Of a DNA stretch of 64,000 nt, positions 52,279-62,600 are shown one piece after another. Under the pieces are notes generated by a model. It saw nothing but the letters and a program-made list of their open reading frames with translations. It was not told the origin of the DNA and did not search any database. Where the stretch lies: the NCBI RefSeq assembly GCF_900215245.1, contig NZ_LT907842.1, positions 5,332,001 through 5,396,000 on the forward strand, given 5' to 3'. The position numbers were made by a program, and so were the translations under genes. The number at the start of each line of letters is the position of its first letter. Position 1 is the first letter of the stretch. This stretch comes from Pseudomonas fluorescens (GTDB taxonomy: Bacteria > Pseudomonadota > Gammaproteobacteria > Pseudomonadales > Pseudomonadaceae).

Positions 52279-54235
52279 TATTTTCCGGGTCGAAATGGCC
52301 CACGCCGCTGCCCGGCAGCGGTAAGCCAAGGATATGCCCCTTGATCTTGCCCACCACGTGCATCTCGCATGGCTTGCAGTCGAATTTCAAGGTCAGCACT
52401 TCGTCGCCGTGGATCAACTGCATCGGCGCGACTTTGGTCTTCACGCCCGTCACACCCTTGGCCTGTTTAGGGCACAGGTTGAACGAGAACCGCAGGCAAT
52501 GCTTGGTGATCATCACTGGCACTTCGCCGGTTTCTTCGTGGGCTTCAAAGGCAGCGTCGATCAGCTTCACGCCGTGACGGTGGTAGAAGTCGCGGGCCTT
52601 CTGGTTGTAGACGTTGGCCAGGAATGACAGGTGCGCTTCCGGGTACACCGGCGGCGGCGTGGTCTCGGCCTTGCGCCCACCTCGTGGGTGCGCTGCAACG
52701 CGTGCGGCCGTCAGCGCTTCGATCACTTCGCGGCGCAGTGCCTTGAGTTGCGAGTTGGGGATGAAGAACGCCTGTGGCGCATCCAGCTCGATGTGCGTGG
52801 CGTGGTACTCGGTGGTGCCGAGTTGGCCGAGCAAATCGCGCAGTGTCTCCAGCGCTTGTTCCGGCTTGTTGGCCACGCCAAACGGGCCGGGCAGGGTGAC
52901 GCTGGCGCGGATGCCTTCTTCGCTGGTGGCGGTGACTTCCAGCTGATCTTCTCGCAGGCGTGCCACCCACGACAGACCGATACGGCGCTCGGCCGAGGTC
53001 TTGAGCAGCGCCTGTTGCCAGTTATGGTCCAGGTTGCGGTTCAGCGGGTGATTCGGGCGCAGTTGGTGCAGCCCGGCCGGCATCTCGTTCGGCTCGACGC
53101 GGTAACGGTAGCGTTTCTCGCCGTCTTCCTCGAACTCGCCTTTGGCTTCTGCAATGTTGGCGCGGAAACCCACGACTTCGCGCTTGATCAGCACATTCAG
53201 GCCGTCGCCGTTGGACAGCGGCTCATGGGTGACCACCTGCAGGTCGCGCTTGCCGGCTTTTTCCACCACGCCCACCGGCAAACCGGTGAACGTCGGGGTG
53301 TCGAAAGCGCCGATGTCGATCTTGCGATCACTGACGAAGTAGTCGGTGCTGCCACGGTGGAAGGTTTTTTCCGGGTCGGGCAGGAAGAAATGCGCGGTGC
53401 GGCCGCTGGACGCGCGGGCAAGGTCCGGGCGGTCTTCGAGGATGTCGTCGAGACGCTGGCGGTAATAGGCGGTGATGTTCTTCACATAACCCATGTCCTT
53501 GTAGCGGCCTTCGATCTTGAACGAACGCACACCGGCTTCGACCAGTGCGCGCAGGTTGGCGCTCTGGTTATTGTCTTTCATCGACAGCAGGTGCTTTTCA
53601 AAGGCCACGACGCGGCCCTGGTCATCTTTCAAGGTGTACGGCAGGCGGCAGGCCTGGGAGCAGTCGCCACGGTTGGCACTGCGGCCATTCTGCGCGTGGG
53701 AAATGTTGCACTGCCCGGAAAACGCCACGCACAAGGCGCCGTGGATAAAGAACTCGATGGCTGCATCGGTTTCATCGGCGATCGCGCGGATTTCCTGCAG
53801 GTTCAGCTCACGGGCCAATACCAACTGCGAGAAACCGGCCTGGTCGAGAAACTTGGCGCGGCCCAGGGTGCGGATGTCGGTCTGGGTGCTGGCGTGCAGC
53901 TCAATCGGCGGAATATCCAGCTCCATCACGCCCAGGTCTTGCACGATCAGCGCATCGACACCGGCGTCGTACAGCTGATGGATCAGCTTGCGCGCAGGTT
54001 CCAGCTCGTTGTCATGCAGGATGGTGTTGATGGTGGTGAACACGCGAGCGTGGTAACGGCGGGCGAATTCGACCAGTTGAGCGATATCGCTCACCTCGTT
54101 ACACGCATTGTGGCGGGCGCCGAAGCTTGGGCCGCCGATGTAGATGGCGTCGGCGCCATGCAAGATGGCCTCGCGCGCGATGGCGACATCGCGGGCAGGG
54201 CTGAGCAATTCCAGGTGATGCTTGGGCAAGGACAT
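52256..54235 (-). CDS. rlhA: U32-family protein, 23S rRNA C2501 hydroxylation (RlhA-type)
   Basis: 659 residues, the length of E. coli RlhA (YdcP), rather than the shorter TrhP. N-terminal U32 domain: HLELLSPARDVAIAREAILHGADAIYIGGPSFGAR and the signature ELEFFIHGALC-like AIEFFIHGALCVAFSGQCNISHAQNGRSANRGDCSQACRLPY with several Cys expected to bind an iron-sulfur cluster. The C-terminal half is the DUF3656-type extension; near the end CLRFSFNLCPKQ and FDCKPCEMHV add further Cys residues. Stands alone on its strand. Confidence 0.87.
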   Translation of the reverse strand: MSLPKHHLELLSPARDVAIAREAILHGADAIYIGGPSFGARHNACNEVSDIAQLVEFARRYHARVFTTINTILHDNELEPARKLIHQLYDAGVDALIVQDLGVMELDIPPIELHASTQTDIRTLGRAKFLDQAGFSQLVLARELNLQEIRAIADETDAAIEFFIHGALCVAFSGQCNISHAQNGRSANRGDCSQACRLPYTLKDDQGRVVAFEKHLLSMKDNNQSANLRALVEAGVRSFKIEGRYKDMGYVKNITAYYRQRLDDILEDRPDLARASSGRTAHFFLPDPEKTFHRGSTDYFVSDRKIDIGAFDTPTFTGLPVGVVEKAGKRDLQVVTHEPLSNGDGLNVLIKREVVGFRANIAEAKGEFEEDGEKRYRYRVEPNEMPAGLHQLRPNHPLNRNLDHNWQQALLKTSAERRIGLSWVARLREDQLEVTATSEEGIRASVTLPGPFGVANKPEQALETLRDLLGQLGTTEYHATHIELDAPQAFFIPNSQLKALRREVIEALTAARVAAHPRGGRKAETTPPPVYPEAHLSFLANVYNQKARDFYHRHGVKLIDAAFEAHEETGEVPVMITKHCLRFSFNLCPKQAKGVTGVKTKVAPMQLIHGDEVLTLKFDCKPCEMHVVGKIKGHILGLPLPGSGVGHFDPENIIFQGTH

Positions 54236-54314
54236 AGTTTTTTAGTCAGGCTTGTCACGGTTGAGGCGCGCATTGTAGCTGTGAAATGCCTGACCGGCAT
54301 CTACCGCAGGGCTG

Positions 54315-54695
54315 TCAGGCCTTGGCGGCCATCGCGGTGACTTCCACCCGCATGCCTTCAACGGCCAGGGCCGCTACACCGACGGCCGCGCGAACAGGCC
54401 AGGGCTTGGCAAAAAATCGCTTATAGACTTCGTTGAATGCAGCCCGATCAGCCATGTCGGTGAGGTAGATGGTCAGGTGCATGACCCGATCCATCGAACT
54501 GCCGGCCTTTTCGAGCGCCACTTTCAAGGCTTGCAACGTGCATTCGCTTTGCAGGGTGATATCACCCAGTTCCAGGCTACCGTCGGCGTGGGTCGGGATC
54601 TGTGTGGAGACCAGAATGCCGTTGAAGCCAATGACGTCGGAGGAAATGGAATCGGCATCCGGGTCGGGGGTGTAGGTCAGGTCGTGGTTGGCCAT
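54315..54695 (-). CDS. RidA-family protein
   Basis: 126 residues from the ATG at 54695 (CAGGAAACC upstream). Chorismate-mutase-like fold family: GFNGILVSTQIPTHADGSLELGDITLQSECTLQALKVALEKAGSSMDRVMHLTIYLTDMADRAAFNEVYKRFF, then PVRAAVGVAALAVEGMRVEVTAMA. The usual enamine-binding Arg is in PVRAAVGV. It may deaminate reactive enamine/imine intermediates. Confidence 0.9.
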   Translation of the reverse strand: MANHDLTYTPDPDADSISSDVIGFNGILVSTQIPTHADGSLELGDITLQSECTLQALKVALEKAGSSMDRVMHLTIYLTDMADRAAFNEVYKRFFAKPWPVRAAVGVAALAVEGMRVEVTAMAAKA

Positions 54696-54804
54696 GATGG
54701 TTTCCTGGCAGGTAAAAAGGGCCGTCAATTTAAACACAGGGTCACTGCAAATCGGCGCAAAGACAGCAGAGAATTGGCGTCAATTAATAATTATTTTTCG
54801 ACTA

Positions 54805-54831
54805 TAAAGTTGCCTGTGCCCAAGTCGATAG
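54805..54831 (+). promoter_or_regulatory. FliA (sigma-28) type promoter
   Basis: TAAAGTTG at 54805-54812, an 11-nt spacer, then GTCGATAG at 54824-54831. The consensus is TAAAGTTT-N11-GCCGATAA. It precedes the chemoreceptor gene by about 45 nt. Confidence 0.65.
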
Positions 54832-54875
54832 TGCAATGAAGCAGCCCAGATTCTGCGCACAAACGAGGGTAGGTC

Positions 54876-56231
54876 ATGTTCAATAAAACACTCAAAACAG
54901 AACTGACGGCCAGGACGGCCGAAGTTGTCGAGTATAAAGGACTGATTACTGCACTCGAGCGCTCTATGGCGGTGGTCGAATTCGACACCAATGGAAAAGT
55001 GCTGCGCGCCAACGAAAACTTTATGAACACCCTGAGCTATAGCGCCGAGCAATTGGTCGGCAAGGCTCATCGTGATTTCTGCTTGCCTGCGCTGACCAGC
55101 AGCCCGGCCTATGCGGCGTTATGGAACGACCTCAAGGCGGGAAAATTCGTCTCAGGTACGTTCAAGCGCGTAACCCGTGACGGCCGGGTAGTGTGGCTGG
55201 AGGCCAGTTACAACCCGGTGCTGGATGAGCGTGGCCAGGTCCTTAAAGTGGTCAAGTACGCGTTGGACGTTACCCGCAAAGTCGAACAGGAGGCGGCCAC
55301 CCACAGCAAACTGGTCGCGCTGGACCGAGCGATGGCGGTCATCGAGTTTGACTTGAAAGGGCAAATCCTGGACGCCAATGAAAACTTCCTCAACGTGATG
55401 GGGTATTCGCTCGCCGAACTCAAAGGCAAACACCACCGCATGTTTTGCGAGCCCGAGTTGATCAACAGCAATGAATACACCGACTTCTGGCGCCGCCTTA
55501 ACAATGGCGAATTCTTTACCGGGCAATTCAAGCGTCTGGGCAAGCACGGTCGCGTCGTCTGGCTGGAAGCCAGTTACAACCCGGTGTATGACGGCGATGG
55601 CACTTTGATCAAGATCGTCAAGTTTGCCAGCGACATTACCGAGCGCGTGGAAAAGTTCGAGGAAGATTCGCGCGGCGCTTCACGGGCTTACCATATTTCA
55701 TCCGAAACCGAGCGATTCGCCGAGCATGGCACACAGGTGATTCAAGAAACCGCCAGTGAAATGCGCCGGATTGCCGACAACATCGGCGTCTCCGCGCGGC
55801 TGGTGGGCCAACTGGGCGATCGCTCCGAACAAATTACCGCCATCGTCAATACCATCCGTGGCATCGCTGACCAGACCAATCTGCTCGCGCTCAACGCTGC
55901 CATCGAGGCGGCGCGGGCAGGTGATCAGGGCCGTGGCTTCGCGGTGGTGGCCGATGAGGTACGGCAACTGGCAGGGCGGACCAGCGGTTCAACAGCAGAG
56001 ATTGCCGAGATGATCAGCATGATCCTGTCGGAAACCCGTGATGCCGTTGCCAGCATGAATGCCACTCAGGAAGGCGCGCAGCGTGGCGTGAGCCTGGCTG
56101 ACCAGGCGGGCTCGGTGATTCTGCAGATCCGCACCAGCACCAGCGATGCCGTACAAGCCGTGAGCATGTTTGCTTCAAAGCTGGATGAGTCTGAGGTGAT
56201 TCCGAAAACCGCGGTCGGCTGGGTGGGATAA
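54876..56231 (+). CDS. soluble PAS-PAS methyl-accepting chemoreceptor (BdlA-like)
   Basis: 451 residues with no transmembrane helix. Two PAS domains in tandem (about 20-135 and 142-260) that are clear copies of each other ([23 protein letters not shown] / [23 protein letters not shown]; both ending [12 protein letters not shown]). A chemoreceptor signalling domain follows with hairpin tip [42 protein letters not shown]. This is the architecture of P. aeruginosa BdlA, which controls biofilm dispersal. A FliA-type promoter upstream fits a chemotaxis gene. Confidence 0.92.
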   Translation: MFNKTLKTELTARTAEVVEYKGLITALERSMAVVEFDTNGKVLRANENFMNTLSYSAEQLVGKAHRDFCLPALTSSPAYAALWNDLKAGKFVSGTFKRVTRDGRVVWLEASYNPVLDERGQVLKVVKYALDVTRKVEQEAATHSKLVALDRAMAVIEFDLKGQILDANENFLNVMGYSLAELKGKHHRMFCEPELINSNEYTDFWRRLNNGEFFTGQFKRLGKHGRVVWLEASYNPVYDGDGTLIKIVKFASDITERVEKFEEDSRGASRAYHISSETERFAEHGTQVIQETASEMRRIADNIGVSARLVGQLGDRSEQITAIVNTIRGIADQTNLLALNAAIEAARAGDQGRGFAVVADEVRQLAGRTSGSTAEIAEMISMILSETRDAVASMNATQEGAQRGVSLADQAGSVILQIRTSTSDAVQAVSMFASKLDESEVIPKTAVGWVG

Positions 56232-56238
56232 CGGCGGA

Positions 56239-56268
56239 GCGCCGGCCGGCACAACAGCCGGTCGGCGC
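56239..56268. terminator. bidirectional hairpin between chemoreceptor and porin genes
   Basis: GCGCCGGCCGGC-ACAACA-GCCGGTCGGCGC, a 12-bp stem with one mismatch, in the 47-nt gap between convergent stops at 56231 and 56279. Confidence 0.65.
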
Positions 56269-56278
56269 ACTGACTGCC

Positions 56279-57601
56279 TTACAAAAGCGTGAACGGGTAG
56301 TCGACGATCACCCTCAGCTCATTCAACTTGCCGTCGCGCTGATCGGCATTCGATGAAACCATGGCGTCACGCACGCGCAGCGACAGGTTTTTCGCCGGGC
56401 CGCTCTGCAGCACGTATTTGGCCTCCACATCGGTTTCGTGGTGATCGCCATCCGCGCCGTAGTCGCCGGCATAGGCGCTGTTGGCCGGGGTGTGGGTGCC
56501 ATTGATGTCCGAGCCATTGATGTAGCGGGTCATGAAGCTCAGGCCGGGCACGCCATAACTGGCCATGTTCAGGTCATACCGCACGCCCCAGGATTGTTCC
56601 CCCGGGCCGTTGAAGTCGCCCCATTGCACCGAGTTGGCCAGCAAGACCGAGTCGCCGCCTTCGCCTGCGCCGTTGTCGCCGGTGCCGATGTAGTCGAACG
56701 GCGTGTCGCCATGCACTTTCTGGAACGACAACGTCACAGTGTGCGCGGCCAGGAACGAATAGGCCGCCGCCACCGAGTAGGTGGTGTTGTTGATTGCCCC
56801 GGCTTTGGCGCTGCCGGTGTCGAGGGTGCGGTACAGGTTGCCGTCCAGTGCCAGCGACTGGTCATGCGCCAATGGCAATACATAATTGAGGTTGGTGTAG
56901 TACTGGCGCCAGATATCTTCCAGCTCGCCGGCATACACGGTCGCGCTCAAAGACGGCGTGAAGGTGTATTTGCCGCCGATGAAACTGGCACTGTTGGCGG
57001 CCACGTTGGCGTAGGTCGCATAGATATCGTGGTCATGGTTGCTGGTCATGCCGCTGTTGGTGCTGGTGAAATGCCCGGCTTCCAGGTCCAGGCCGGCGAT
57101 TTCGCTGCTGGTCAGGTCAAAGCCGGTGGCCGTCTGCGGCAAAATTCGTGTGCCGCCAGTGGCGAAGACCGGCGCGGTGGGCTGCATATCACCGAATTTC
57201 AGCTGAGTCTTGGAGACCTTGATCTTCACCGCAGCGCCCACCGAACCGTAGCCATTGGCAGGGTCGCCATTTCGGTCGGTGGGCAGCTCACCGGTGCCGG
57301 CATCTGCGTGGGTGGCGTCGAGCTTCATCGCGCCGTAAGCGTAGGCATCCACGCCAAACCCAATAGTGCCCTGGGTAAAGCCCGAGGCGTAATTGAGCAT
57401 CGCGCCCTGGGTCCAGTCGCGGTTGTCGGCCTTGCCGCTTTGGCGATCGCGGTCGAAGTAATAGTTGCGCAACAGGCCGGTCATGCTGCTGCCCTCGATA
57501 AAGCCTTTGGAATCTGCCTGGTCGGTGACGGACTCGGCGAAGGCCAGTTGGCTGACGCTGGCACACACCGCCAACGTTAACAGGCTCCACTGTTTGATCA
57601 T
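56279..57601 (-). CDS. OprD-family outer-membrane porin
   Basis: 440 residues with signal peptide (MIKQWSLLTLAVCASVSQLAFA-ES). OprD landmarks: GFIEGSSMTGLLRNYYFDRDR near the mature N-terminus, ARTSSNEI-like TSSEIAGLDLEAGHFTS, and the terminal strand NELRVIVDYPFTLL. It forms an 18-stranded channel for small carboxylates or amino acids; which one is unclear. AACAAC directly before the start could be a Crc/Hfq site. Confidence 0.92.
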   Translation of the reverse strand: MIKQWSLLTLAVCASVSQLAFAESVTDQADSKGFIEGSSMTGLLRNYYFDRDRQSGKADNRDWTQGAMLNYASGFTQGTIGFGVDAYAYGAMKLDATHADAGTGELPTDRNGDPANGYGSVGAAVKIKVSKTQLKFGDMQPTAPVFATGGTRILPQTATGFDLTSSEIAGLDLEAGHFTSTNSGMTSNHDHDIYATYANVAANSASFIGGKYTFTPSLSATVYAGELEDIWRQYYTNLNYVLPLAHDQSLALDGNLYRTLDTGSAKAGAINNTTYSVAAAYSFLAAHTVTLSFQKVHGDTPFDYIGTGDNGAGEGGDSVLLANSVQWGDFNGPGEQSWGVRYDLNMASYGVPGLSFMTRYINGSDINGTHTPANSAYAGDYGADGDHHETDVEAKYVLQSGPAKNLSLRVRDAMVSSNADQRDGKLNELRVIVDYPFTLL

Positions 57602-57607
57602 GTTGTT
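57602..57607 (-). promoter_or_regulatory. possible Crc/Hfq CA motif at porin start
   Basis: On the minus strand AACAAC sits directly before the ATG of the porin, next to GGGGAAG as ribosome site. It is short, so the call is weak. Confidence 0.3.
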
Positions 57608-57844
57608 ACTTCCCCGGAATAATTAACGCGTGCACAGAAACACCGCATTTTTTTGGACGGAACTTAAGCTGGAATGGGCAGATGTTTTCAGGTGAGCGAC
57701 AGGCTGTTTTTATTGTGCTCGACGTGTTTGTCGAGGCTGATTTTTATCATATTTTTTGCCACCTGCAGCGCGGCCGTTGATTAAACTCGATTAATTAAAC
57801 TTCACCTCTTTTAATCCGCCACAGGTGTAGCGTTGATAGGGTCT

Positions 57845-57906
57845 TAGCCGCTCTGCTTCGACAAAACCTTTGGTTTGCCGCCGCAGGCTCTGCGGCGGAT
57901 TTTTTA
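57845..57906 (+). ncRNA. candidate small RNA ending in an intrinsic terminator
   Basis: A strong plus-strand terminator at 57878-57906 has no plus-strand gene upstream of it; the previous plus gene ends at 56231 behind its own hairpin. A small hairpin (CAAAACC-TTT-GGTTTG, 57862-57877) precedes it. The 5' end is unknown; 57845 is only a guess. Confidence 0.3.
57878..57906 (+). terminator. strong rho-independent terminator
   Basis: CCGCCGCAG-GCT-CTGCGGCGG is a perfect 9-bp stem followed by ATTTTTT. Orientation is plus strand. Confidence 0.85.
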
Positions 57907-58041
57907 GACATGGTCAACTCAACTTAGCTCACTGTTTAAACTCGGAAATGGCCATTCACTAGTGGCGATATAACTCTGCGCGTCACAATTATTCGTTTTT
58001 ATCTAGACTGTTGCACCGACGCGCCAATAATCCTCTCGCTT

Positions 58042-58227
58042 ACGTCACAGCCAGGCGACAGCTACGCGATCAACGCCGACAGTGCGCGTAACAAACAGCA
58101 AGCGGTTTGGTACACAGGGCTCACGGAGCAGCGCAAGGGTTTCGGCGTCACGCCGCCGCCACTCGACGCCATCATCACGCCGAAAAATGGCGACGTTGAT
58201 GTGGGTAATCCCAACACCCATTACTGA
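58042..58227 (+). pseudogene. possible gene remnant without start codon
   Basis: An open frame with G/C-rich third positions translates as a protein-like segment (SYAINADSARNKQQAVWYTG; FGVTPPPLDAIITPKNGDVD) ending in TGA at 58225-58227. No ATG, GTG or TTG start with a ribosome site lies upstream before an in-frame stop. It looks like the 3' end of a lost gene; I do not recognise the family. Confidence 0.3.
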
Positions 58228-58301
58228 CTGCAGATGGACTTTGCCAGCCACACCGTCGAAGTGGCGGCGTGGGTGTTCTCGCCGCTTGCCGCGAAAAATA
58301 C

Positions 58302-58565
58302 ATGCCCTATCATGGCGCACGCTTTCCTCTTAACAAGGACCAGAGGCCTCATGAATTGCTGGCCGATGACGGTGGCCTCAAAGGCATCGGCTACAACAAT
58401 GGTCGCGGGTTTGCCCCGTATGGCTCGGGCCCCAGCTGGCGTTCCGATGGGCAAGGCGGCTATGAGGGCACCGGCGAGTACCGCAAGCGTGGGTATAAGT
58501 CTGATGGCCGTGGCGGCTATATCGGCACCGGCAATAATAGGGGAGGGCGCTGGAAACCCGATTGA
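58302..58565 (+). CDS. small Gly/Tyr-rich protein, possibly a damaged lipoprotein
   Basis: 87 residues from the ATG at 58302; an in-frame GTG at 58269 is possible. The C-terminal half has repeated Gly-rich units (DGQGGYEGTGEY, DGRGGYIGTGNN). In the same frame just upstream of the ATG is Leu-Ala-Ala-Cys, a lipobox, while a hydrophobic stretch (AAWVFSPLAA) lies in a neighbouring frame. The real gene may thus be a lipoprotein whose signal region is broken by a frameshift. No ribosome site supports either start. Confidence 0.45.
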   Translation: MPYHGARFPLNKDQRPHELLADDGGLKGIGYNNGRGFAPYGSGPSWRSDGQGGYEGTGEYRKRGYKSDGRGGYIGTGNNRGGRWKPD

Positions 58566-58587
58566 AGCTGCGCTCGCCAGAGGAACG

Positions 58588-58614
58588 CGGTGCTGATTGT
58601 TTCAATCAGCACCG
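58588..58614. terminator. perfect hairpin between convergent genes
   Basis: CGGTGCTGATTG-TTT-CAATCAGCACCG, a 12-bp perfect stem, lies between the small Gly-rich gene and the oxaloacetate decarboxylase stop at 58624. The T-run is poor on both sides. Confidence 0.6.
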
Positions 58615-58623
58615 TCGCGACGC

Positions 58624-59493
58624 TTACTCTTTAACGTCCATGAACTCAGCAGCCCACGCCACGTAGCTCTCCGGCAGCGTGTAGGTATGCGTCAGTTCAG
58701 TCGCGCTGAGGTTCGAGGTGCTGCTGGTCATCTTGCGCTGGGCGCGCAGGCTGTCGTAAGTCGCCTTGATCGAGGCGAAGTAGGCGCCGTGGCCGGCCAC
58801 CACAATGCGCACGCCCAGGCTGGCCAGGCGCTCGCTGTCATTGAGCTTCGGATTGCCGTAGGTCACCAGCATCAGTGGCACGGTGAGGTTTTCTGCGATC
58901 TGTTCAAGGTGTTCGAAGTCTTTGACGCCGACCATGCAAATGCCGTCAGCACCGGCATGTTCATAGGCCTTGGTGCGGGCGATGACATCTTCGGTCGGCA
59001 ATACACCTGCGTTGGTGCGGGCGATGATCGACAGCTGCGGATCGACACGCGCCTCCAGGGCTGCCTTGACCTTGCCGATGCCTTCCTCGACAGAAATCAG
59101 GTCGGTGGATTTACGGCCAAACTGGGCAGGCAACAGCGTGTCTTCAATGGTCAGGGCGGCCACCCCGGCACGCTCAAGCTCCTCGACGGTGCGCATCACG
59201 TTCAGGGCATTGCCGTAACCGTGGTCGGCGTCAGCGATGAAAGGCAGTTGGGCGACACGGCCAATCCGGGTGGCCTGCTCGACGAACTCACTCAGCGTGA
59301 TCAATGCAAAATCCGGTGCCGCCAGTACCTGCAAAGACGCGACTGAGCCACCCAGGATACCGACCTCAAACCCCAGGTCTGCCGCGATACGGGCGGACAT
59401 GGGGTCGAAAACCGAGGCGGTTTCAACGCATATTTTTTTTGCAAGCAATTCACGGAAGTTGCGGCGCAACGCTGAGTGAGAAATCTTCGGCAT
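58624..59493 (-). CDS. oxaloacetate decarboxylase, PEP mutase/isocitrate lyase superfamily
   Basis: 289 residues from the ATG at 59493 (CAGGAAAG upstream). TIM-barrel superfamily motifs: [85 protein letters not shown]. It closely resembles P. aeruginosa PA4872, which decarboxylates oxaloacetate, including the His in [11 protein letters not shown]. Metal-dependent (Mg/Mn). Single gene. Confidence 0.87.
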   Translation of the reverse strand: MPKISHSALRRNFRELLAKKICVETASVFDPMSARIAADLGFEVGILGGSVASLQVLAAPDFALITLSEFVEQATRIGRVAQLPFIADADHGYGNALNVMRTVEELERAGVAALTIEDTLLPAQFGRKSTDLISVEEGIGKVKAALEARVDPQLSIIARTNAGVLPTEDVIARTKAYEHAGADGICMVGVKDFEHLEQIAENLTVPLMLVTYGNPKLNDSERLASLGVRIVVAGHGAYFASIKATYDSLRAQRKMTSSTSNLSATELTHTYTLPESYVAWAAEFMDVKE

Positions 59494-59653
59494 GTTCTTT
59501 CCTGGCTCTGTCATCGTCGAGTGACGATCAATGTCTATTCATGGTGATGCCAGATTACCATGCAGGCGAACCGGGGATTATGACGTTTGAGCATGGGGTA
59601 GGCGCCCAACACATGGATTGTTGCTTCACGCTTGGCGGCTGGACACGGCGATA

Positions 59654-59670
59654 AGGCGCTTTCTGCGCCT
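59654..59670 (-). terminator. short hairpin at end of RND gene
   Basis: AGGCGC-TTTCT-GCGCCT, 2 nt beyond the RND pump stop on the minus strand. No T-run follows; a weak terminator candidate. Confidence 0.4.
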
Positions 59671-59672
59671 AA

Positions 59673-62600
59673 TCACCCATACGCCTGCTGCGCCGTGCCT
59701 GCCTCGTGATGGTGCGTCGCGCCAATAAACAGGTACATCGCCGGCACCATGAACAACGTCAACAGCGTGCCGATCGACAGCCCGGCGAAGATCACCAGGC
59801 CCATATCATGCCGCCCGGCCGCCCCGGCACCGGAGGCCCAAACCAGTGGCACCACGCCCAGCACCATGGCGGCGGTGGTCATCAGGATCGGGCGCAGGCG
59901 CACTGCGGCCGCTTCTTCAATCGCCTCACGCTTGCTGCGGCCTGCGCGCTGCAACTCGTTGGCGAACTGCACGATCAGAATCCCGTGCTTGGTGATCAAC
60001 CCCAGCAGCGTCACCAGGCCAACCTGGGTGTACACGTTGATAGAGGCGTAGCCCATGGTGATAAAGGCCAGCGCGCCAAACAGGGCCGGCGGCACCGAGA
60101 ACAGAATCACCACCGGGTCACGGAAACTCTCGAACTGGAAGGCCAGGGCCAGGTAGACGATCAGAATCGAGAACAGCAGCAGGCCGACGAACCCGCCGGA
60201 CTCCTGGATGAATTGGCGCGATTCACCCGAGAAGTCGGAGGTGTAACCCGAGGGCGCAACCTGGGTCAGGATCGTGTTCAGCTTGGCCAGCAGCTCGCCT
60301 TGGGCCACGCCGCTGACGCCCGAGAGCGTGGCCGAGTTGAGTTGCTGAAAGTGGTTGATCGATTCCGGCTGTGTCGACGTCTCGATATGCGCCACCGTAC
60401 GTGCCTGGATCATGGCGCCTGCGGGGGTACGAATGGAGTAATCGAGAATTTGCTCGGGGTTGAGGCGGTCGACCTGCAACACCTGGGGGATGACCTTGTA
60501 AGAGCGCCCGGCGGTGGAGAAGTAGTTGACGTAGTTGCCACCCAGTGCGGCAGACAAGGCGGCACCCACGTCGGCTTGGGTCATGCCCAGCGCGGCAATT
60601 TTCTCGCGGTCCACCACCAGCTTGGCTTGTGGCTTGTCCAGCTTCAAATCCATGTCGGAAAACCAGAACAGCTGTTGTTTTTGCGCCTCGGCCATGACTG
60701 CCTGTGCGACTTCGTTGAGGTTTTCCACCGAGTCGGTGGTGGTGATCACAAATTGCACCGGCAGCCCTTGGGCGCCTGGCAGTGACGGCAGCGGAAACGC
60801 CGCGATCGTGGCGCCGGGCACCTGATTCCATTTTTGCTGCAGATCCAGGATCAGTTGAGCCTGGGAGCGCGTGCGATCTCCCCAGGTCTTGAGCAACACG
60901 CCACCCAGGCCCTGGTTCAGTGCCGGCAGGCCGGTCAGCTGGAACATTTGCGCGTATTCCGGCTCTTTGTTGGCGATCTGGAAAGCCTGGTCGGCAATCC
61001 GTTCCATTTGTTGTGGCGAGGCCGTCGGCGGGCCTTTGATCTGCATGAAGACCAGCCCCTGGTCTTCGGTGGGGGACAGCTCGCTTTTGGCCGTCATGCC
61101 GCTGGCGGCGACCAGCAGGAACAGCACAAAACCAAACGTCACCAGCACCGGCCAGATGTCCAGGCCGCCTGACAGCACACGGTGGTAACGCCCGCGCAGC
61201 CAATCAAAGTAGTGGTCGAGCCGGCGTGCGAAACGGCCTTCTTCCTGCCCGGTCTTGAACAGCTTCGAGGTCATCATCGGTGAGAGGGTCAACGCGACCA
61301 CGGCCGACACGGTCACCGCGCCCGCCAAGGAGAAACAGAACTCCTTGAACAGTGCCCCGGTGAGCCCACTGCGCAGCCCGATAGGCACATACGCAGCAAT
61401 CAACACCACCGTCATCGCAATGATCGGGCCGCCCAGTTCCCGCGCCGCCAACAGCGCCGCCTCGAGCACGCCTTTGCCTTCTTCCTTGATATGACGGTCG
61501 ACGTTTTCCACCACAATAATTGCATCGTCGACCACCAGGCCAATCGCCAATACCAACGCGAGCAGGGTCAACAGGTTGATGGAATACCCCAGCAGGTACA
61601 TCACAAAGAATGTGCCGACCAGCGACAGCGGTATCGCCACCAGTGGCACCACCACCGCGCGGAACGAGCCGAGGAACAGGTAAATGACCACCGAGACAAT
61701 AATCATCGCCTCAACCAGGGTCTTGACCACCTCGTAGATCGAGGTGTTGATGAACGCGGTGGAGTCATACACGATGTCGCCGCGTACCCCGGTAGGCAGT
61801 TGCGACTGCAGTTCGGGGAAGGCCTCGCGCACGCTGTCGGCGACGGTCAGGATGTTCGCGGTGGGCGCCACCTTGATGCCGATGAACACGGAACGCTTGC
61901 CGGAAAACGCCACGCTGCTGTCATAGCTTTCGGCGCCGAGGGTGACGGTGGCGACATCTTCCAGGTACACCAGCGCGTCGCCTTTCTGCTTGATCACCAG
62001 CCGTTTGAACTCATCCACGCTGTGCAAATCGGTCCCGGCCGTCAGGTCCACCGTCACGGTTTGCCCCCGGGTCGAACCGACGGCAGACAGGTAGTTGTTG
62101 TTGGCCAGCGCGGTGGCCACGTCCTGCGCCGTCACGTTATGCGCCGCCAGTTTGTCCGGGTCCAACCAGGCGCGCAGGGCGAACTGGCGCCCGCCGAGGA
62201 TCTCTGCGGTTTGCACGCCCTGGATCGAATCCAGCTTGGGTTTGACCACCCGCACCAGGTAATCGGTGATGTTATTGGTGGCCAGCGTGTCGCTGTAGAA
62301 GCCCAGGTACATGGCGTCTGTGGTCTGCCCGACGGCGATCGTGAGCACCGGCTCCTGGGCCTGGGCCGGCAGTTGGTTCTTGACCGAGTTGACCTGGGTA
62401 TTGATCTCGGTAAGGGCCTTGCTCGCGTCGTAGTTGAGCCGCAGCGTGGCGGTGATGGTCGAGACCCCGGTGATGCTCGACGAGGACAGGTAGTCAATGC
62501 CCTGGGCCTGGGCAATCGCCGACTCGAGCGGCTGGGTAATGAAGCCTGCGACCGTGGACGCGTCTGCACCGTAGTAGGCCGTGGTGATGGTGACCACGGT

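Larger units (their letters stand above)
57602..58268. other. 667-nt gene-poor stretch upstream of oprD-like gene
   Basis: It begins with the porin leader and promoter region, which is AT-rich (57602-57830), then an orphan plus-strand intrinsic terminator (57878-57906). A coding-like fragment without a start follows (58042-58227). I see no intact gene in it. Confidence 0.6.

Noticed and set aside
52631..54340. 569-codon plus-strand open frame opposite the U32 gene
   Set aside because: The minus-strand protein matches RlhA over its whole length; the plus frame shows no domain and has no neighbours in its orientation.
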